Position numbers and translations under genes: made by a program. A stretch of 64,000 nt of DNA from G963662655 sp963666875 (GTDB lineage: Bacteria; Cloacimonadota; Cloacimonadia; Cloacimonadales; JAIOQZ01): contig CAXXPU010000012.1 of assembly GCA_963666875.2 (NCBI GenBank), positions 69,789 to 133,788 of the forward strand, given 5' to 3'. This document shows, in pieces, positions 17,291 through 27,092 of the stretch (positions within the stretch are counted from its first letter, which is position 1; every line of letters begins with the position of its first letter). The notes under the pieces are model-generated. The model was given only the letters and a program-made list of their open reading frames with translations. It did not search any database and had not been told where the DNA came from.

Positions 17291-18682
17291 TTATTCCCGT
17301 TCGAGCGTGAAAGTACCGTAGAAATCTTCCGCGCCGTTGAGCAGCACCTGCATTGTGTCTTTGTCGATGGTGCAGACGGCTTCAACGATCGCGCCTTTTG
17401 GCGTGAAGAAGGTCAGGCGAAGGACATTTCCCATCAGCGCAAGGTGATCGATCGCGAGGCGTTCGCCGTTGTCGTTGATGATAACGTATCCCGTGACAGC
17501 CGCTTTGTCCGTATCCAGCGCGATCACCAGCTCTTTGTTCTTCTCCTTACCCCAGACACCCTTTAGAAGTTTGTCCGCAATAATACCATCGTCATCGATG
17601 TGATTCACGAAGTTATCGACACATGCTTCGGCGGTCAGCTCATCCGAGAAGAAATTGTCCGGCAGCTTGGTCACCAGCTTCTGCATCATGAACGATTTAT
17701 CGACCTGCTTCGAGTATGCTTCGAAGCGACCCATCGAGTCGCCGTCGTCCGATTGATCGATATCGAGCATCAGCGTGGGCGACTGATTGGTAAAATCGAT
17801 GTCGTCGAACTTCAGCGTCTTGACCGCAGGATTCAGCCGCGTTCGGAAATACATCGTACGGCTATCTTCGTCGTGAAGGATTGACCACTCCGGGTCGTCG
17901 TTCACCCTGAGCGTCTGCATCATCATGATCCCGTAATCCACGACATTGTCCGTGGGCTGCATTTCACGCATCAGACGCATGTAGCGCACGAAGCGCGGTA
18001 CGCGCGGATCATCCGTTTCCGTGGAATAATTGCCGCCGAACCCCTCGTAGTAGCGCGCCAGTTCCAGTTCCCAGTCGTAGGGAGAATTGAACACAGCCGG
18101 GACGGGCATATCCGCGCCGGAACGCACCAACGGCTTGCCATCGACAAACATGATATACGCCGTGCTGCCTGTGGCGTCGCCCACGAAGTAGTGCCAGCCC
18201 CAGCCGTCGATGGTCACTTCGTTCGCGCGCTGGATAGCGTCTTCCACGTAGAGGCACGTGTCCAGAATATACTGCATCCAGTTCGTCTGGTTCATCGCTG
18301 GTTTCTCGGGATCGTTGGGATATTCGACGTCCTCGCCCATCTCCCAGATATATAAGCCTTCCTCGTTGACGCCGCCGTCGGGTAAATCCCGTCCGAAGAT
18401 ATTGACGGTAACGGATCCGTAGCGGGAAACCCAGGCGTAATCCGTCGCCAGCGTGGGCTGCGTGGTAGTGAGTTCGTTCCAGGTGCGGCTTTCCTTGAGC
18501 ATTCCGCGCTTGTTGATGAAGATCATCCCGGGAACGCCCAGGTCGCCCTGATTCATGTTGTGTGCGTATGCGATATGGTCGCCCTGCTGAACCTTGAATG
18601 TCGAACAGCCTTCAGTGATGGATGGTATTATTGCCATGAAAAGAAGTGCGATGAGTGTGATCAGAATTCGAAACGAAACCAT
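17291..18682 (-). CDS. Exported choloylglycine hydrolase-like Ntn hydrolase (linear amide C-N hydrolase)
   Basis: 463 residues from the ATG at 18682, which has AGGGGGA just upstream and begins a signal peptide (MVSFRILITLIALLFMA). Cys26 in EGCSTFKV lies right after the predicted signal cleavage site. This is the place of the N-terminal nucleophile cysteine in penicillin V acylase/bile salt hydrolase-type Ntn hydrolases. Supporting motifs are AYAHNMNQ, GGVNEEGLYIWEM and GDATGSTAYIMF. The enzyme should cleave linear amide bonds outside the cytoplasm; the substrate is unknown. An alternative upstream start at 18724 would add 14 residues. The last about 120 residues have no recognised domain. Confidence 0.7.
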   Translation of the reverse strand: MVSFRILITLIALLFMAIIPSITEGCSTFKVQQGDHIAYAHNMNQGDLGVPGMIFINKRGMLKESRTWNELTTTQPTLATDYAWVSRYGSVTVNIFGRDLPDGGVNEEGLYIWEMGEDVEYPNDPEKPAMNQTNWMQYILDTCLYVEDAIQRANEVTIDGWGWHYFVGDATGSTAYIMFVDGKPLVRSGADMPVPAVFNSPYDWELELARYYEGFGGNYSTETDDPRVPRFVRYMRLMREMQPTDNVVDYGIMMMQTLRVNDDPEWSILHDEDSRTMYFRTRLNPAVKTLKFDDIDFTNQSPTLMLDIDQSDDGDSMGRFEAYSKQVDKSFMMQKLVTKLPDNFFSDELTAEACVDNFVNHIDDDGIIADKLLKGVWGKEKNKELVIALDTDKAAVTGYVIINDNGERLAIDHLALMGNVLRLTFFTPKGAIVEAVCTIDKDTMQVLLNGAEDFYGTFTLERE

Positions 18683-18854
18683 TAGGTCCCCCTTGTCCAT
18701 GTCTTTATACATAGTAAAATGCAAGACTGATTCCAGATATGTTTGTGCATATATGATAGATAGTTACGAAAACGGGGGTATGGATTTTCAAACCAGATAG
18801 ATATGGATTATGCGGATATGGTATGGAAATGAATGCCGGGATATCTGCGTTCCA

Positions 18855-18885
18855 AAGAAAAACCGCCTCTCGGGTGGAGAGGCGG
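18855..18885 (-). terminator. Rho-independent terminator of the giant subtilase gene
   Basis: On the - strand CCGCCTCTC (18885-18877) pairs with GAGAGGCGG (18871-18863) around a 5-nt loop, followed by TTTTTCTTT. It begins 21 bp after the end of the 2632-residue gene. Confidence 0.88.
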
Positions 18886-18905
18886 CAGATTCTATTAGTT
18901 ATCGA

Positions 18906-21900
18906 CTAGTTCTTGGCTTTGACGATATAGTACTTGGAATTCTCGGTAATCACATTCGACCACACGGTGATGCTGGTCTGTCCGACCTGTGTGAACGGAC
19001 CGTCCGGTGATGGCGCCGCGAAGATCAGGTAACGGGTCGCGTACGTGGTAGCAGACCACGTCAGGTAGGCGACACCGTCCGATATCTGGATGCTGAGATC
19101 ATCGATCGCATACGGTTCGTAGTTCACGTGCAGATTGATGATCACTTCTACGATCGGTTCATCCGGATCATTGCTCTGGACTTCGAGTATTGCCTGATAA
19201 TCTCCGGCGGTCATTCCGGCTGCATTCACGGTAGCTTGCACAACCTGATAAGATCCTGTTGCAACATCGCCGGTTGTCGGATTGCATTCGAGCCAGTCGG
19301 TGCGTGACCGGGTCTGTCGTCTGCTTTCCGTGCCGTTAAGGCTTGCAACTTCGGGATCGAGTGCGGTAACATCGGTCTCAACGATGGTATAGTTGAGCAC
19401 AGCATCTCCTGTATTGGAGATCGTGAAGCTCTTCACGCCCGAGGCGTCCGGATCCAGTATGTAATTCAGAACCTCCGGCATTACGGAGATATCCGGGAAA
19501 TCCACATAGACACCGTTACCGGTGACCGCGAGCAGATTGCTCGGGTAGTTCGTATCGTTGGATGTGATGACGATGTTTCCGGCGTAGGTTTGAACCGCTT
19601 CCGGCTCGAAGGTGAGATCGAATGTCTGCGACGAGAACGGTGCGATTGTGTAATCCAGCGCGTTGCGGTAATGCGCGGCATTTGTGGATTCTTTTCTGCC
19701 GGCGGAATTGCGCGTAGTCTCGATTTCGCTGACCATATACCCTTCGATGGTGGTAATGGTACCGGTCATCTCGGCGCTACCGTTGTTTTCGATGGTGAAT
19801 TGCAATGTTTCGTTCAATTGAACGGCTACATCGCCGAAATCGAGTGAAGCCGGCGTCAGGTTGAACTGCGGGTAGGTTTCGATTGTAAGCGATATCGGTA
19901 TCGTGATCGTTGGCTCGTCCGGATCGTCGGAGCTGATCACGATATTCGCTGTATGTGTTTCGCCATCGACCATGTCGCTTGTATCGATCTCGAAAGAGAG
20001 ATCGACAGGTCCGCCATAAGCCGGAAGCGTTCCGCCGGTATCGGTCGTAAAGGATATCCAGGTCGGAGCGTCGCGGAGTTCGACCGCGAAGAACGTGTCG
20101 GGATCGCTTTGAGCTATGCCGCAGAGCGCTACTTTACCGGGGATAAGGTCGGTGCTGAGGCAGCATCCGCCAGCCTGCTGATCGATCGAGGTTCCATTCA
20201 ATACCGGAACGAGAATCGATTCACCGGTCAGAGCTTCCGTTGCGATATCGTAGTGATAGAAGGTGATTCTCTGGTAGCTGCCCGAGCCGGAGATATCCGA
20301 CAACCACAACGAGTGATCGCTGGGATCGTAGGTCGAGCCATACACATTGGAAAGCGTTGATGGGAAGTTCAGCTCATCCAGAAGAGTACCGCTGGCGTCG
20401 AACACCTTGAAATTTCCATAGCTTGCACGCCAGTTACCCGCGATGAATCCCATCGATGGCACGTAGGACAGAGAGCGGAAACAGGAAAGAGTCAGGTTGC
20501 CGCTGAAGAGAGTCGTCTGGGTTCCCGTGGCGGGATCAATCCGGTAGAATCCGTTCTCGTCTCCCGCGTAGAGGTAGGTTCCGTCGTCTGCCATATCGCG
20601 CATACCCCAGGTAGATGTTGTAATCTGATTGTAGGTGTTGAGCAAGTTCCCATTCGTGTCGAACCGGTACAGGTAGTTGCCGTCACCTTCGGAGCTCGTA
20701 AGTCCACCTGCGGTCGTCCAGATCGAACCATTCAACACTTCGCAACCAAGATGCAGAATCGAACCGGAAGGTGTCTCCAGATCGTGCTGCATGAGGAGGT
20801 CGCCCTGCGCGCGGACGCCGTTGAAGGTTGTCCGATGTGATGTCATCATGGGAACATCGGATTTTCCGTCCAGGGTTCCGCCGCTGAAGAATCCGGTGAT
20901 TCCGGCATCGACCAGTTCTCTGGTGACTCCCGAGAAGTTGGCGGACCAGTTGAGCGTGCCCTGATCGAGGTTCGAAATCTGGATGGTTCCCTGATCGGTA
21001 TGATCGGGTTCCATGATGAAATCGAACGAGAGCGGTGTCGCGTCGATTTCGGGGTAATATATCACGTATCCGATGCCGGTAACGGCGAGTGTGTTGCTTG
21101 GGTTGTTTGGATCGTCGGATGTGATAGTGATGTCGCCGGCGTAGGTCTGTTCCAGAAGGGGTTCGAAGGTCAGGTCGAATGTCTGCGAAGAACTTGCCGG
21201 GATCGTGTAACCATGCGCGTTGCGGCTCTGGATCGCGGATTCTCTTCTCGCTCCGATATTGCGCGTGGTGACGGCTTCGCTGACCGTGTAGCCGTCGATG
21301 GTGGTAATCGTACCCATCATTACGCCGTTGCCGCTATTCTCGATGGTGAATTGCATCGTCTCGCTACCATCGACGAGAACATCGCCGAAATCGAGCGAAG
21401 CAGGTGTCAGACCGAATGCCGGAAGCGCTTGGATATTGAGCGTAACCGGGATCGTTTCGCTGGCGTGATCAGGGTCGTTCGATGTCAGGATAATGCTGGC
21501 GTAGTAGCTACCGCCGTCCAGTCCATCGCTGTCGAATCCGACTGAAATGACATCATCTGAGCCACCCGCTACGATTGCGCCGTTGACTGTTTCCGCGTCG
21601 TCCAGCGTCAGCCAGGAGGGAGATGTCGAGCCGTCTCCGTAAATATATACATTATCCACTGCCCAGTACCATTCGTAGTTCGCGTTGTAGTAGTGAAAGC
21701 GAACCTGCAGGGCGTCGTTGACGTACGATGTGAGATCATATGTTGCGTGAACCGGCGAACCCCAGGCTCCCACGTCGCTACCGGACATACTCAGAAGGTT
21801 TATCCATTGGGTGCCGTCCCAGACATCCACATCGGCGATCTCGGCTTGATACGAGTTGAAATAGTGGTCGAACTCGATCGTCAGGCTTGTGTAGCCTTCG

Positions 21901-24900
21901 ACGTCCAGAACCGGTGTTGCGAGGGTTTCGTCCATATCGTAGGTGCCGGCGGCATCGCTATCGACGAATGCGAAAGGCGTGCCATCCAGCGTATAACTGC
22001 TGCTGCTGTAACTATCGACTACCTCCCACGTAGCGGTCGTTGCGCCGCCGTCCGTGACGGTCCAGTCTCCGGGCATGCCGCTGTCGAAGGTTTCGTTGAC
22101 AAGATCGTTACGGCTGCGACTGGGGTATTGCACCGTGGCGGTGTAGGTAAGTTCTTCCGAGCCGAGGTTTGCGATCGTCAGATTCTGCGAGGTCTGGGTA
22201 TCGGTTGCCTGATAAGCTGTAAATGAGGCGGGATCCCAAGAGAGCGATGGTTGTGGCGGAACGACACCGTTGCCGGTGATCGCGATGAGAACATCGTCAC
22301 CGGCGTTGTTGGTGATGGTCACATCGCCGTTGTATGCCTGTTCGGCGACCGGCTCGAACACCAGATTGTAGGTGTTGGTATAGCCCGGCTCGATGCTGAA
22401 GGTGAGTGTATTACGCGTCTTGGATTGAAGTCGTCGCGATGATTGGCTTCTGGTGACCAGTGTTGCGGTATAGCCTGCCGGAGTCGTGATATCGCCGGTC
22501 AGGGTCGCGAGTCCCGAGTTCTCGATGGTGAACTGCTGGCTGTCGCTTGTGCCGATAACCACATCGCCAAAGGCGAGGCTTACCGGATCCACTTCGATAA
22601 CCGGTTCCATCTCGGCAAGGACGTGCAACGTGACCGGAACGGTTACGGATCCTTCGTCCGGATCGTTGCTGGTAATGACGATATTCTTGTAGTAGTCGCC
22701 TTCCGTCATGCCGGTGGCGTCGAATTGTACGGATATATCTGTCGCGGGATCTCCGGCTTGAATGGTGCCGCCGACAGTGTCGCCGCCATCAATGGTCAGC
22801 CACTCGATGTTTTCGTCGATGCTGAGCAGGACATTATCGATCGCCCAGAAGAATCCCTGTGTACCGAAATCGTTGTACATGAAGCGTATCTGCATGTTGG
22901 CATTCGCGTATTCGCTGATATCGAACACCGGGTGTTCGTAGTTGTTGAAGTCGATTCCCTGTGAAGTGCTCCAGGTAGCGATATTCTGCCAGTCGGTTCC
23001 GTCGAAAACGGATATCTGGGCGAATTCGCTGGTGCGGACCGTAAACAGGTGATCAAGCTCCAGAATAATTTGCATCGCGCCTTCCGTATCGACATCCGGT
23101 GTGATGAGTTCTTCGTAAAATGTAACGCCTGCCGGGAAAACACCGCTGTTCACGATCATGAAGTTGGTGCCGTCGAAGGAGTTTCCGTTGTAGTTGGAGA
23201 CATTGTTCCAGGTATATCCTGCGAGGCCGTAGTCATTGATCGTCCAACTCGATGGAAGGCCGCTGTTGAAATCCGCGAAGGCTGTAGAGCGAGTCTCCAC
23301 TTCAGCGATTGTCGCGCTCCATGTGAGATCCTGTCCACCTTCGTTTTCGATGGATAGCGTCTGTGTATTCGTATCGCCGTTCAGCAGGTTCGCAGACATT
23401 GAAGCGGGTGAGACCGCGATATCCGGCTCGGGCGGCGTATCGGTCACTTCCAGTGATACGGGAATCTCGACAGAAGCCTCATCCGGATCGTTGCTGGCGA
23501 TATAGATCGTCGCATTATAGGTACCAAGGCTCAGTTCGCTTGCGTCGAAGCCGATGGTGACATCGACATCCGCTCCACCGGACGCGATATTTCCGGATAC
23601 ACTGGTTCCGCCATCGAGCGAGAGCCATGTTGGTCCGCTGGGATCGCCGGTTACACTCACGTTATCGACTGCCCAGTAGAAGTCATATTGTGCGACATAG
23701 TGAAAGCGTACCTGAAGATTGCCGTTGGCATACGCGTTGATATTGATATGTTGATGGTCGGGGGTAGTCCAGCTTCCGACACTGGCCGTTCCCGACTCCC
23801 AGACCGTGTTCCACGTGGAACCGTCCCAGACTTCCACATTGCCCTGCTCGTTGCCGTATCCATCGATATAGCTGAAGTAATGGTCGAAATCGAGGAACAG
23901 GTTCGTGTAGGAAGAGCAATTGACGACAGGCGAGGTCATCGTTTCGTCTGTCGTGCTACCCGAACCCGCGGCGTCGCTGTTGACGAACGCGAAGGGGGTT
24001 CCGTCCAGCGAGTTCGAATTGTACGCCGTCTCACCATACCATGTGTCGGTGGTCGAGCCTCCGTCATCGATCGTCCATGTTCCCGGGATGCCGGAATCGA
24101 AGTCCTCGCTGAGCAGGTCGTCGCGGTTGCGACCGCCGGTTGTGTATGTCACATTATAGTTCAGCGCCACACCTCCGTCATTTCCGATTGTGAGTGTACG
24201 ATCGAGATCTTCGCCGATCAGGATCGTCTCGTCGAAGGACGACGGCGTATAGGTGATATCCGCCGGGTTGACGCCGGTGCCGGTCACCGGCAGGTAGTTC
24301 GTCGGATGATCGAGATCATTGCTGGTGATCGTGACGTTGTTGCTATAAGTATTGGCAGTTTGTGGCTGGAAGGTCAGGTTGAAGCTCTGAGAACTTCCAT
24401 TCGGAATAGAATAACTCAGGGTGTTGCGGGTTCTGCCATAGCGAGGATCGAAATCACGGCTGATTGCAGCCACGGAAAAATCGAGTGGTGTCGTGATCGA
24501 TCCGCTGAGGGTTTCGCCGCCGTTGTTGGTGATCTGGAAGGTCTCGGTGGAGGACTGTCCGATCTCGACATCACCGAAGTTGATCGATGTCGGCGATAAA
24601 CTGAATTCGGCTGGCCCTGTCTCTGTCGGCGGGAAATAGATGTAATCTACCCAACCGCAGTCGGAGCCGTTGTTTTCCGATCCATCCTTGTTGTATGTCC
24701 AGCGGAAGGTGTGGCTGCCGGAGGAGTTCACATAATACGCTTCGTATGTCCAGTCTTCTTCTCCGCACCATTGATCCTGCTGAACATCATCGATGTAGAA
24801 GCGGAGGTAATCGTAGCTCGCTTCCGAGGAAACCTTCCTGTAGAACGATACGGTTCCGCTTTCTGTGCAGTTCAGCGTTATCGATAAAGAGGATGACTGG

Positions 24901-26804
24901 TTGTGGGTAATAACTCCCGATCGAGCGCTGTAGCTTCCGTCATAATGCGTACTGCTGTCGATGATCCAGTTTGCATTACCGGAGAAGGTCCAGTCCCATT
25001 TGGTGAAATCGCCCGTTTCGAAGTCTTCGTCCGCCGGTGAACCGGTGGTGAAGCTCCAGATCGTGCCGACTGCGTCGCCGTTCGCGTTGTGCGAATCGAC
25101 TTTCCAATAGTAGGTTGTTTCGTACGACAAACTCGATACCGAGATATACGGTGCCGTGGTGGCTTGTCCGTTGATAAGGTTCCAGGGCGCGCCGTTGTTG
25201 GTGCCTGCATAGACAGTATAGGATGAAGCGCCACCGCCGTTGGTCCAGCTGATGGTTCCGGGGATACCGGTCGTGGTGGAACCGTTGGATGGAACGGGAT
25301 TGGTTGCTGCGTTGGGCGGATCGGTTCCGGCGGGAACGGCGTTGACTGCTGCGAGGGCGTTCACGCGACCCGAACCGAAACTGTTGTTCTTGGAAGCTGC
25401 CAGTTGCACGGAATTTTCTTCGAGTATCTGATCGATCTCCGCCGGTGTGAGGTTCGGATTCTTGCTGAGCATGAGGGCGATGACGCCTGCGTTACACGGT
25501 GTCGCCATCGAGGTTCCGTTCCAGCCGTCTTCGTAGCCGGATGTATTGGCATAGTCGAGCGATTTGATATTGTAGCCTGGCGCGGAGATGTCCGGGCGAA
25601 TGATACCCATGCTGCTGCCGCTGTTGTATGCGTAGTCGCCGTAGGCGGATATATCTTCCCATGTACAGGGTCCGAGGCTGGAGAAGTAGGCGAGGTTGTC
25701 GCTGCTGTCGGTAGCGCCGACGCAGATAACGGAGGAGATTCCGCCGGTGAGAGTTTGGTCGGGATGCAACCACGGCGGAGGGCAGTCGCCCGGTGTGCGG
25801 ACGTTGTCCGGAATAGGATAGCTGCTGAGTTCGTCGCCTTCGTTGCCAGCCGCGACGGACGCGACCATGCCGGCAGCCAGAACGTTGTTGAAGTTGTCGC
25901 GCCAGGTCTCGCGATCGACGCCCCAGGAGTGCTGCCAGCCAAGTGACATGCTGATGACATCCGCGCCCTGAGCGACCGCGAACTGAATCGCGCTCCAGAC
26001 GCCGGATTCGGTGCCGCTTCCACTGCTGTCGAGCACCTTCAACGCCATGATGGTCGCTTCGGGGGCGACACCAGTCTGCGAACCGGCGGTTCCGTCACCC
26101 GCGACCGTTCCGGCGCAGTGTGTTCCGTGACCGTCGTCGTCCATCGGATTGTTGTCGCCGTTGACGAAGTCGTAGCCGTGATAGGGGTAGGATGCGTGCG
26201 TCCACATGTGGTCCTGAAGGTCCTGATGGTTGTAGTTGACGCCGGTATCGATCACGGCGACAAGCACACCCGCACCGTTATAACCTTGCGACCACACGCT
26301 GGGCGCGCCAACGTGCGATACGTTCCAGGTAATTTCACGGGTTCCGGGTTGACCGGGAACCTGTACGCTATTTTCGCGCTCGCGTTCGTCGATCATCTTG
26401 CGCATTTCGTCCAGATCGATCGCCTTAACGTCGGTGCGCTGTGCAATCTGGCGAATAGCTTCGGATGTCGCGCGGCAGGTTACCACGTTGGATATCCAGA
26501 GCGGGTTGATGTTTTTTACATCCGGTGAACTTTCGAGCATGTTCACAAGCCCGGATTGATGATACGAAGCAAAGGCTTGCAGCTCGGAAACAACGAAGTT
26601 CCGTTTCTGCTCCTTTTGCATTCCACGGGTAGCCTGATGGAGATCCCGCACGTCGTATTGATCCTGCATACGGATGTTGATTTGAAGCAACTCGTTTCCG
26701 TCGGCGGATTTCATCGCCTCCATGAGTGGATCGGTAATTGTCGCCGCGGACAGCGACAGCACGATCAGCGACATGATAAAAACACACAAGCGCTTGATTT
26801 TCAT
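18906..26804 (-). CDS. Giant exported subtilisin-like (S8) serine protease, 2632 residues
   Basis: A signal peptide (1-21) and an inhibitor-like prodomain (to about 155) precede the S8 domain (about 160-480). The catalytic residues are Asp186 in AVIDTGVNYNH, His226 in DDDGHGTHCAGT and Ser432 in NGTSMATPCNAG. Then come an FN3 domain (about 495-590) and a jelly-roll module (about 595-700). At least four choice-of-anchor-D/Hydin-like Ig domains (motif SPTSINFGDVEIG) follow. They are interleaved with three cleaved-adhesin modules, each opening with F-[DN]-S-G-[LIM]-P-x-x-W. Near 1990-2200 lies a propeller-like stretch. The protein ends in an FN3 module closing YYIVKAKN, with no T9SS sorting domain. 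It probably degrades or processes extracellular protein, with the long tail holding it at the surface. Internal modules look duplicated. Confidence 0.88.
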   Translation of the reverse strand: MKIKRLCVFIMSLIVLSLSAATITDPLMEAMKSADGNELLQINIRMQDQYDVRDLHQATRGMQKEQKRNFVVSELQAFASYHQSGLVNMLESSPDVKNINPLWISNVVTCRATSEAIRQIAQRTDVKAIDLDEMRKMIDERERENSVQVPGQPGTREITWNVSHVGAPSVWSQGYNGAGVLVAVIDTGVNYNHQDLQDHMWTHASYPYHGYDFVNGDNNPMDDDGHGTHCAGTVAGDGTAGSQTGVAPEATIMALKVLDSSGSGTESGVWSAIQFAVAQGADVISMSLGWQHSWGVDRETWRDNFNNVLAAGMVASVAAGNEGDELSSYPIPDNVRTPGDCPPPWLHPDQTLTGGISSVICVGATDSSDNLAYFSSLGPCTWEDISAYGDYAYNSGSSMGIIRPDISAPGYNIKSLDYANTSGYEDGWNGTSMATPCNAGVIALMLSKNPNLTPAEIDQILEENSVQLAASKNNSFGSGRVNALAAVNAVPAGTDPPNAATNPVPSNGSTTTGIPGTISWTNGGGASSYTVYAGTNNGAPWNLINGQATTAPYISVSSLSYETTYYWKVDSHNANGDAVGTIWSFTTGSPADEDFETGDFTKWDWTFSGNANWIIDSSTHYDGSYSARSGVITHNQSSSLSITLNCTESGTVSFYRKVSSEASYDYLRFYIDDVQQDQWCGEEDWTYEAYYVNSSGSHTFRWTYNKDGSENNGSDCGWVDYIYFPPTETGPAEFSLSPTSINFGDVEIGQSSTETFQITNNGGETLSGSITTPLDFSVAAISRDFDPRYGRTRNTLSYSIPNGSSQSFNLTFQPQTANTYSNNVTITSNDLDHPTNYLPVTGTGVNPADITYTPSSFDETILIGEDLDRTLTIGNDGGVALNYNVTYTTGGRNRDDLLSEDFDSGIPGTWTIDDGGSTTDTWYGETAYNSNSLDGTPFAFVNSDAAGSGSTTDETMTSPVVNCSSYTNLFLDFDHYFSYIDGYGNEQGNVEVWDGSTWNTVWESGTASVGSWTTPDHQHININAYANGNLQVRFHYVAQYDFYWAVDNVSVTGDPSGPTWLSLDGGTSVSGNIASGGADVDVTIGFDASELSLGTYNATIYIASNDPDEASVEIPVSLEVTDTPPEPDIAVSPASMSANLLNGDTNTQTLSIENEGGQDLTWSATIAEVETRSTAFADFNSGLPSSWTINDYGLAGYTWNNVSNYNGNSFDGTNFMIVNSGVFPAGVTFYEELITPDVDTEGAMQIILELDHLFTVRTSEFAQISVFDGTDWQNIATWSTSQGIDFNNYEHPVFDISEYANANMQIRFMYNDFGTQGFFWAIDNVLLSIDENIEWLTIDGGDTVGGTIQAGDPATDISVQFDATGMTEGDYYKNIVITSNDPDEGSVTVPVTLHVLAEMEPVIEVDPVSLAFGDVVIGTSDSQQFTIENSGLATLTGDITTPAGYTATLVTRSQSSRRLQSKTRNTLTFSIEPGYTNTYNLVFEPVAEQAYNGDVTITNNAGDDVLIAITGNGVVPPQPSLSWDPASFTAYQATDTQTSQNLTIANLGSEELTYTATVQYPSRSRNDLVNETFDSGMPGDWTVTDGGATTATWEVVDSYSSSSYTLDGTPFAFVDSDAAGTYDMDETLATPVLDVEGYTSLTIEFDHYFNSYQAEIADVDVWDGTQWINLLSMSGSDVGAWGSPVHATYDLTSYVNDALQVRFHYYNANYEWYWAVDNVYIYGDGSTSPSWLTLDDAETVNGAIVAGGSDDVISVGFDSDGLDGGSYYASIILTSNDPDHASETIPVTLNIQALPAFGLTPASLDFGDVLVDGSETMQFTIENSGNGVMMGTITTIDGYTVSEAVTTRNIGARRESAIQSRNAHGYTIPASSSQTFDLTFEPLLEQTYAGDITITSDDPNNPSNTLAVTGIGYVIYYPEIDATPLSFDFIMEPDHTDQGTIQISNLDQGTLNWSANFSGVTRELVDAGITGFFSGGTLDGKSDVPMMTSHRTTFNGVRAQGDLLMQHDLETPSGSILHLGCEVLNGSIWTTAGGLTSSEGDGNYLYRFDTNGNLLNTYNQITTSTWGMRDMADDGTYLYAGDENGFYRIDPATGTQTTLFSGNLTLSCFRSLSYVPSMGFIAGNWRASYGNFKVFDASGTLLDELNFPSTLSNVYGSTYDPSDHSLWLSDISGSGSYQRITFYHYDIATEALTGESILVPVLNGTSIDQQAGGCCLSTDLIPGKVALCGIAQSDPDTFFAVELRDAPTWISFTTDTGGTLPAYGGPVDLSFEIDTSDMVDGETHTANIVISSDDPDEPTITIPISLTIETYPQFNLTPASLDFGDVAVQLNETLQFTIENNGSAEMTGTITTIEGYMVSEIETTRNSAGRKESTNAAHYRNALDYTIAPFSSQTFDLTFEPEAVQTYAGNIVITSNDTNYPSNLLAVTGNGVYVDFPDISVMPEVLNYILDPDASGVKSFTISNTGDAVLNYTIVETDVTALDPEVASLNGTESRRQTRSRTDWLECNPTTGDVATGSYQVVQATVNAAGMTAGDYQAILEVQSNDPDEPIVEVIINLHVNYEPYAIDDLSIQISDGVAYLTWSATTYATRYLIFAAPSPDGPFTQVGQTSITVWSNVITENSKYYIVKAKN

Positions 26805-26837
26805 TCCTTTCTCCTTGTATAGATTGATTACATAGAA

Positions 26838-27092
26838 TTATTTACATGAATTGTAGAAACGGGTGAGCTCTTGCCGTACTTCCTCGGGAAGCGTATGCCA
26901 ACGGACTCTCCGGACGGCTCCTTCCAATGCGTACAATCGTGTCAGACACGAATCCGGATCCCTCGCCAGTAATTTTACAAATGCCTGACGACTTCCGAGT
27001 CGATCGAATTCCTCAACGGTTTCAATGCCTGCGTCAAGTAATGCCTGTTCAAGTTTTCTGCCGATGTTGGGCAGTCGTTGCAAAATTCCCAT
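26838..27092 (-). CDS. TfoX C-terminal-domain protein (stand-alone)
   Basis: 84 residues that match the C-terminal domain of TfoX/Sxy: LPNIGRKLEQALLDAGIETVEEFDRLGS, then CLTRLYALEGAVRRVRWHTLPEE. This is a helix-hairpin-helix-like fold. Only this domain is present, as in many small proteins of the family; the N-terminal TfoX domain is absent. In gamma-proteobacteria TfoX promotes competence gene expression, but stand-alone C-domains have no settled role. GGGGAG precedes the ATG. It lies just upstream of the giant protease gene on the same strand. Confidence 0.8.
   Translation of the reverse strand: MGILQRLPNIGRKLEQALLDAGIETVEEFDRLGSRQAFVKLLARDPDSCLTRLYALEGAVRRVRWHTLPEEVRQELTRFYNSCK

Noticed and set aside
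26838..27092. Full competence regulator TfoX
   Set aside because: Only the C-terminal domain is present in 84 residues; the N-terminal domain is missing.
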